Of a stretch of 35,539 bases of DNA, positions 31,798-35,539 are shown in pieces. The notes under the pieces were generated by a model. The model made no database searches. It was not told where the DNA came from and saw nothing but the letters and a program-made list of their open reading frames with translations. The stretch comes from Clostridiales bacterium. GTDB lineage: Bacteria; Bacillota; Clostridia; Lachnospirales; Anaerotignaceae. The stretch lies in NCBI GenBank assembly GCA_018364635.1, contig JAGZLR010000021.1, positions 1 through 35,539 of the forward strand, written 5' to 3'. Positions within the stretch are counted from its first letter, which is position 1; each line of letters begins with the position of its first letter. The translations under genes and the position numbers were made by a program.

Positions 31798-32782
31798 ATT
31801 GCAAAAGGGAGTGTGTGTCATTCTTGCGATTATAGTGATTGCAGTAATTGTAGTTATAGTAGGGATGCGCATACAGGATTTAAAAGCGAAGGAAGAAGAG
31901 AAAAAGGTTGCGAAAGAGTTGGGGAAAGAGGAACCGGAAACTCAGGATTACATTACAGTAGATGGAAAGAAATACGAATATAATCGTGATATTACTACAA
32001 TATTATTTATGGGTGTAGACAAGAAACAAGAAGTACAAATTCAGGAGTATGCTGGATATGGCGGTCAGTCAGACAGTATTATACTTTTTATCATGGATAA
32101 GTCTACGAAGAAGACACAGATGTTAGAAATATCCAGAAATTCTATGATTGAACTTCAAATCTACGACATGAATGGTGAGAAACTTGGAAAAGAAAAAGGG
32201 CAGATTGCTTTGCAGTATGCATATGGAGATGGTGGCAGAAAAAGCTGCTGGCTCACAAAGAATGCAGTGTCAGAACTGCTCTATGGTGTAAAGATTGATG
32301 CTTATCTTGCCATGACCATAGAGGGAATTGCGAAGGCAACAGACCTAATCGGTGGTGTTACTTTAACAGTGCCAGAAGATTATACAGATATAGATCCTTC
32401 GTTTCAGAAAGGAGCAACGGTTACTTTAAAAGGAGATTTGGCAGAGAAATATGTCCGAACAAGAGATATTAAAGAGACCGGAAGCAATCAGGAACGTATG
32501 CAAAGACAGACGCAGTTTCTGGAGGCTTTAGCAAGTCAGATGAAGTCTTACGCAAGCGGGGGTTCATCGGGATATGCTATGATGCTGAACAGCTTGCAGG
32601 ATTATCTGATTACAGATATTACTGCAGATGATATAGAAACATTATCGACATATGAGTTAGACAAGACGATTATTGTTCCGGGCGAGGAAGTCGCGGGGGA
32701 AAAGCACGATGAGTTCTATGTGGATGATGACGCATTGTACAAAATAATTGTGGAATTATTTTACAAGCCAGTGAAAGAATGA
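31790..32782 (+). CDS. LytR-CpsA-Psr (LCP) family protein
   Basis: A 330-residue protein with an N-terminal membrane anchor (GVCVILAIIVIAVIVVIVG), a charged linker and an LCP catalytic domain. That domain shows TTILFMGVDKK, GQSDSIILFIMDKSTKKTQM and LEISRNSMIEL; later conserved blocks are ATDLIGGVTLTVPEDY, KYVRTRD and NQERMQRQTQFLEAL. LCP enzymes attach capsule or teichoic acid from undecaprenyl-pyrophosphate to peptidoglycan. In this operon it is the predicted ligase for the window's polysaccharide. Its start codon lies within the last 8 bp of the sortase gene, so translation is probably coupled. Confidence 0.85.
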   Translation: MNKLQKGVCVILAIIVIAVIVVIVGMRIQDLKAKEEEKKVAKELGKEEPETQDYITVDGKKYEYNRDITTILFMGVDKKQEVQIQEYAGYGGQSDSIILFIMDKSTKKTQMLEISRNSMIELQIYDMNGEKLGKEKGQIALQYAYGDGGRKSCWLTKNAVSELLYGVKIDAYLAMTIEGIAKATDLIGGVTLTVPEDYTDIDPSFQKGATVTLKGDLAEKYVRTRDIKETGSNQERMQRQTQFLEALASQMKSYASGGSSGYAMMLNSLQDYLITDITADDIETLSTYELDKTIIVPGEEVAGEKHDEFYVDDDALYKIIVELFYKPVKE

Positions 32783-32836
32783 TAAATTCTTTTATTGGGG
32801 AGTAAAATGATTTAATAAAAAAAGGAGGAGATACCA

Positions 32837-33436
32837 ATGAGAAGAGCAAAGAAGTGGTTAGGAGTTGTTTCTGCTTTCGCTTTGACATTAGCACTTGGTT
32901 TTAACACTTTAGCTGCGCCTAGTCCGTCAGCTGATGGTGCAATCAAGAATGAGGCAGTATCTGCTGTAGATGCTAATGGAAACAAGATTTCCGTTAAAAT
33001 CAGCGATAACGTTGATTCAAATGTAAAAGCAGAAGTGCAGAAAAAAGAAACTCTCAAAACAGCACTTGGAAGCGCTTATGTAGAAGGAATGGAAGTTGTG
33101 GCAGTTAAAGAAGTATCAGCAGAAACACTTCCAGCTACTATTACATTTGCTGCATCAGGTGTGACAGCGAACACAAAAGTTGCAGTTCTTCACTACGATG
33201 GATCAAAGTGGGAAGCTAACACTGTAAAAGATGTGAAAGCCGGTAACGGAACTATCACAGCTACATTTACAGAGCTTTCTCCAGTTGCATTCGTAGTAGA
33301 TAAAAACACTGTAACAGGAACAACAGGAAAAACTTCTCCAAAAACTGGAGAAGCTTCTATGGCAACTGTAGCAGTGGTAGCACTTGTAGCAGTTGTAGCA
33401 GCTGTTGGATTGAGAAAAAAAGAATACGTTAAATAA
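32837..33436 (+). CDS. Sortase-anchored small surface protein (SPKTG signal)
   Basis: A 199-residue secreted protein. A signal peptide (KKWLGVVSAFALTLALGFNT, cleavage near LAAPS) precedes a soluble region of about 130 residues (ending ELSPVAFVVDKN) whose family I do not recognise. The C-terminal sorting signal is SPKTGE (residues 167-172), then a hydrophobic helix (MATVAVVALVAVVAAVGL) and a RKKEYVK tail. An AAAGGAGGAG site gives strong translation. A GC-rich hairpin follows the gene, as for highly expressed upstream genes. The adjacent sortase B is the obvious anchoring enzyme. Confidence 0.8.
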   Translation: MRRAKKWLGVVSAFALTLALGFNTLAAPSPSADGAIKNEAVSAVDANGNKISVKISDNVDSNVKAEVQKKETLKTALGSAYVEGMEVVAVKEVSAETLPATITFAASGVTANTKVAVLHYDGSKWEANTVKDVKAGNGTITATFTELSPVAFVVDKNTVTGTTGKTSPKTGEASMATVAVVALVAVVAAVGLRKKEYVK

Positions 33437-33463
33437 TTCATTTGAATTATGATAGTGTTGTTC

Positions 33464-33489
33464 CCTCCCCGGGCTGTTGCCTGGGGAGG
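33464..33489 (+). terminator. Strong GC-rich hairpin between the surface protein gene and cpsB
   Basis: CCTCCCCGGG (33464-33473) pairs with CCTGGGGAGG (33480-33489) over 10 bp, with one G-U pair and a 6-nt loop. The U-tract is short (TCTT). It lies immediately upstream of the cpsB ribosome site and start codon. It probably acts as a partial terminator or mRNA 3'-end stabiliser that raises the surface protein over CpsB/CpsD. Confidence 0.6.
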
Positions 33490-33511
33490 TCTTGTGAAAG
33501 GAGTGAGGGTT

Positions 33512-34228
33512 TTGACTCTGACTGATATACACTGCCACCTTATGCCCAAGGTGGATGATGGTCCGTCTACAGTTAGTGAGGCGAAACAGCTTCTTCAGAT
33601 GGAATATGAAGATGGTGTGAGGAATATCATATTAACTCCCCATTATCGGGTGAAGATGTTTGAACCGGATATGAAGGAGATTATACATTATTACAGAGGA
33701 ATGCGAGGGGTTGCAACAAAGATAGCACCCGATTTTAAAATTTATCTTGGATGTGAATATCATACGAATTCGAACATGACAGAGGATATACAGAGGAAGA
33801 GAAGACCTACATTGGCTGGAAGCCGCTATGTGCTTGTAGAGTTTTCCTCTAGTCATTCGTTTCAGCGAATTCGTAATCAAATATATGATTTAGTGGTAGC
33901 CGGATATAAGCCGGTAATTGCCCATATTGAGCGTTATCCGGCTCTTACAGAAGATATGGATAATGTGTGGGATTTGATTGAACTCGGAGCTTATATGCAG
34001 TTGAATGCTTCATCTGTGCTTGGCGAGTATGGTAAGAAAACAAAGCAATTTTGTAAAAGAGCAATGAAAGAAGATTGTGTACATTTTATTGCTAGTGATG
34101 CGCATGGAACTGAGTATCGTAAGCCTAATTTGGGAAAGTGTGCGAAATATGTAACTAAAAAAATGGGAAAAGAGTATGCGGAGCGTATTTTTGTTAAAAA
34201 TCCGGAGAAAATATTGAGGAAAGAATAG
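33512..34228 (+). CDS. cpsB: PHP-family protein-tyrosine phosphatase (CpsB/CapC)
   Basis: A 238-residue metal-dependent phosphatase that dephosphorylates the CpsD kinase. The PHP metal ligands are visible: TDIHCHLMPKVDDGP, ILTPHYR, YLGCEYH, PVIAHIERYPAL and FIASDAHGT. The start is TTG 33512, with AAAGGAG 8 bp upstream. A longer frame from ATG 33449 would run through the terminator hairpin and adds residues not expected in the family, so I reject it. It is 9 bp from cpsD. Confidence 0.87.
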   Translation: MTLTDIHCHLMPKVDDGPSTVSEAKQLLQMEYEDGVRNIILTPHYRVKMFEPDMKEIIHYYRGMRGVATKIAPDFKIYLGCEYHTNSNMTEDIQRKRRPTLAGSRYVLVEFSSSHSFQRIRNQIYDLVVAGYKPVIAHIERYPALTEDMDNVWDLIELGAYMQLNASSVLGEYGKKTKQFCKRAMKEDCVHFIASDAHGTEYRKPNLGKCAKYVTKKMGKEYAERIFVKNPEKILRKE

Positions 34229-34237
34229 GAGAAGTCT

Positions 34238-34930
34238 ATGAAGCGGGTTGATATTTTACAAAAAGAATTGAATTATGAGATGAGAGAAGAGATGAAAAAT
34301 TTGCGTACAAATATTCAGTTCTGCGGTGACGATAAGCGTGTAATCGTGTTTACTAGTTCTCTTGCGAGTGAAGGAAAAAGTACCACCTCGCTGAATTTGG
34401 CGATTTCGCTTTCTGAATTAAATAAGAATGTACTGTTTATTGATGCGGATATTCGAAAATCTGTATTAGTGTCCAGACTTGGAACAGGAAAAATTGATAG
34501 AGGACTTTCTCATTTTCTCTCAGGACAGTGTGCATTGACGGATGTTGTATACGGGACAAATATTTCAAGACTTCATATGATTTTTTCAGGACCGGTTGTC
34601 CCTAATCCGACAGAGCTTCTTGCATCAAGTCGTTTTGCGAAGGCTTTGGAATCTTTCCGGGGAGTATATGACTATATTATTATTGATGGAGCACCGCTTG
34701 GCATGGTTGTCGACAGTGCAATTATTGCAAAAGAGTGTGACGGTTCAATCATTGTTGTTGAATCAGGTTCGATTAAATACCGTTTGGTACAGGAAGTGCG
34801 TTCAAAGCTTGAAAATGCAGGATGCGCTGTGCTTGGCGTTGTTCTCAACAAGGTTGATCGAAAGAAAAATGGTCATTATTATGGAAAATATTACGGTAAG
34901 TATTATGGGAAATATGAAGAGTACAGATAG
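34238..34930 (+). CDS. cpsD: Capsule tyrosine kinase (CpsD/CapB BY-kinase)
   Basis: A 230-residue bacterial tyrosine kinase of the separate-subunit type. Walker A is TSSLASEGKSTTSLNLA, Walker A' is VLFIDADIRKS and Walker B is YIIIDGAPLG. The C-terminus is a Tyr-rich tail (HYYGKYYGKYYGKYEEYR) carrying the autophosphorylation cluster, built as a repeated YYGK unit. It works with the Wzz-like activator at 30253 and is reversed by CpsB just upstream. An AGGAG site precedes the ATG. It is followed by a hairpin at 34939. Confidence 0.9.
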   Translation: MKRVDILQKELNYEMREEMKNLRTNIQFCGDDKRVIVFTSSLASEGKSTTSLNLAISLSELNKNVLFIDADIRKSVLVSRLGTGKIDRGLSHFLSGQCALTDVVYGTNISRLHMIFSGPVVPNPTELLASSRFAKALESFRGVYDYIIIDGAPLGMVVDSAIIAKECDGSIIVVESGSIKYRLVQEVRSKLENAGCAVLGVVLNKVDRKKNGHYYGKYYGKYYGKYEEYR

Positions 34931-34938
34931 AGAAAAGC

Positions 34939-34962
34939 GAGCTGCATCTTGGGATGTGGCTC
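34939..34962 (+). terminator. Terminator after cpsD
   Basis: GAGCTGCATC (34939-34948) pairs with GATGTGGCTC (34953-34962) over 10 bp with two G-U pairs and a TTGG loop, followed by ATTTTAATT. It is moderately strong and ends the capsule regulation operon, perhaps with read-through into the decarboxylase gene. Confidence 0.55.
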
Positions 34963-34982
34963 ATTTTAATTGGGAGAAGAGT

Positions 34983-35539
34983 ATGAAGACAATTTATAAT
35001 TATCTGGAGGAATATAGTGAGAGTGATTTCTATGGAATGCATATGCCGGGGCACAAGAGAAATCAAAAAATGATGGAGAATGATCTGCCTTATGAAATTG
35101 ATATTACCGAAATAGATGGGTTTGATGATCTGCATCATGCAGACGGGATCATTCGAGATGCACAGGAACGTGCCGCGAGATTATATTGTGCAGATGAGAC
35201 ACATTTTCTTGTAAATGGAAGCACAGTTGGAATTCTGAGTGCGATTATGGGAGTGACTGACAAACAAGACCAGATTCTTGTAGCCCGCAATTGCCACAAA
35301 TCCGTATATCACGCAATTTATTTAAATGAGCTGGAACCGGTGTATGTCTATCCGGAATATGATGAGAAAACAGGATTAAATGGGGAAGTGAGGGTAGATG
35401 ACATTACTGTGTTATTAGATAAAAATCCAAATATCAAGGCGGTTATGATTGTATCGCCGACATATGACGGTGTGGTATCTGATGTGAAAAAGATTGCAGA
35501 AGTGGCACATGCACATAAGATTCCGTTGATTGTAGATGA
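34983..35539 (+). CDS. Orn/Lys/Arg decarboxylase, N-terminal part (runs off the window)
   Basis: An open frame from ATG 34983 continues past the right edge; 185 full codons are visible. It is the start of a PLP-dependent basic amino-acid decarboxylase of the aminotransferase-fold group: FYGMHMPGHKRN, DITEIDGFDDLHHADGII, FLVNGSTVGILSAIMG, LVARNCHKSVYHAIYLN, VMIVSPTYDGVVSDV and PLIVD at the edge. The PLP-binding lysine lies beyond the window. GGGAGAAG gives the ribosome site. It probably makes a polyamine and is not part of polysaccharide synthesis. Confidence 0.85.
   Translation, partial: MKTIYNYLEEYSESDFYGMHMPGHKRNQKMMENDLPYEIDITEIDGFDDLHHADGIIRDAQERAARLYCADETHFLVNGSTVGILSAIMGVTDKQDQILVARNCHKSVYHAIYLNELEPVYVYPEYDEKTGLNGEVRVDDITVLLDKNPNIKAVMIVSPTYDGVVSDVKKIAEVAHAHKIPLIVD

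Noticed and set aside
33449..33511. Upstream ATG start for cpsB at 33449
   Set aside because: It would translate through the GC-rich hairpin and add residues before the PHP TDIHCH motif that normally begins the protein; the TTG at 33512 has a good ribosome site.

Overview
The window comes from a low-GC Gram-positive gut anaerobe, most likely a Lachnospiraceae (Blautia / Mediterraneibacter / Dorea type). The evidence is AT-rich codon use, strong AGGAGG-type ribosome sites, TTGACA/TATAAT promoters, a class B sortase with an SPKTG-ended surface protein, a VanZ-like protein, and IS1634, IS66 and IS110 transposase sequences. The species assignment is an inference. No rRNA, tRNA or CRISPR array was seen.

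Layout. (1) 1-1.8 kb: an intact IS1634-type insertion sequence, minus strand, with its own terminator. (2) 1.9-14.5 kb: a plus-strand surface polysaccharide operon. It starts with a good promoter, then a leader with a strong intrinsic terminator ahead of the first gene. It encodes four glycosyltransferases, a TagF-like glycerophosphotransferase, a GNAT acetyltransferase, a Wzy-like polymerase, a LicD phosphotransferase, a Wzx-like flippase, a class V aminotransferase, and a cytidylyltransferase fused to a Gfo/Idh/MocA-type domain. (3) 14.5-17.5 kb, minus strand: a large bifunctional fucokinase / fucose-1-P guanylyltransferase (Fkp). (4) 17.9-19.3 kb: a decayed IS66 transposase. (5) 19.6-23.7 kb: a compact phosphocholine operon (wHTH-LicC-LicA fusion, second LicC, BCCT transporter). 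(6) 23.8-25.9 kb: small accessory genes and mobile-element debris (nuclease-transposase remnant, DUF2589-like protein, VanZ-like protein, IS110 remnant). (7) 25.9-29.9 kb: a 1349-residue secreted protein with an N-terminal IdeS/Mac-type immunoglobulin cysteine protease domain and long Ig-like repeats. (8) 30.2-34.9 kb: a capsule assembly and regulation operon (Wzz/CpsC, sortase B, LCP ligase, SPKTG surface protein, CpsB phosphatase, CpsD tyrosine kinase). (9) The start of an Orn/Lys/Arg decarboxylase gene at the right edge.

How the genes may work together (inference). The window encodes a Wzx/Wzy polysaccharide decorated by phospho-substituents (glycerol-P-like, probably phosphocholine through LicD, and an unidentified CDP-linked group). 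GDP-fucose is made by salvage. The polymer is anchored by LCP/CpsBCD proteins. Host-like decoration (phosphocholine, fucose) sits beside a predicted antibody-cleaving surface protease and a sortase. That makes a plausible immune-interaction island. The least described parts are the IdeS-like protein of a probable commensal, the triple-domain LicC/LicA fusion, and the aminotransferase plus cytidylyltransferase-oxidoreductase pair, whose oxidoreductase half has lost canonical active-site motifs. No initiating phosphoglycosyl transferase is present; it presumably lies left of the window or elsewhere.
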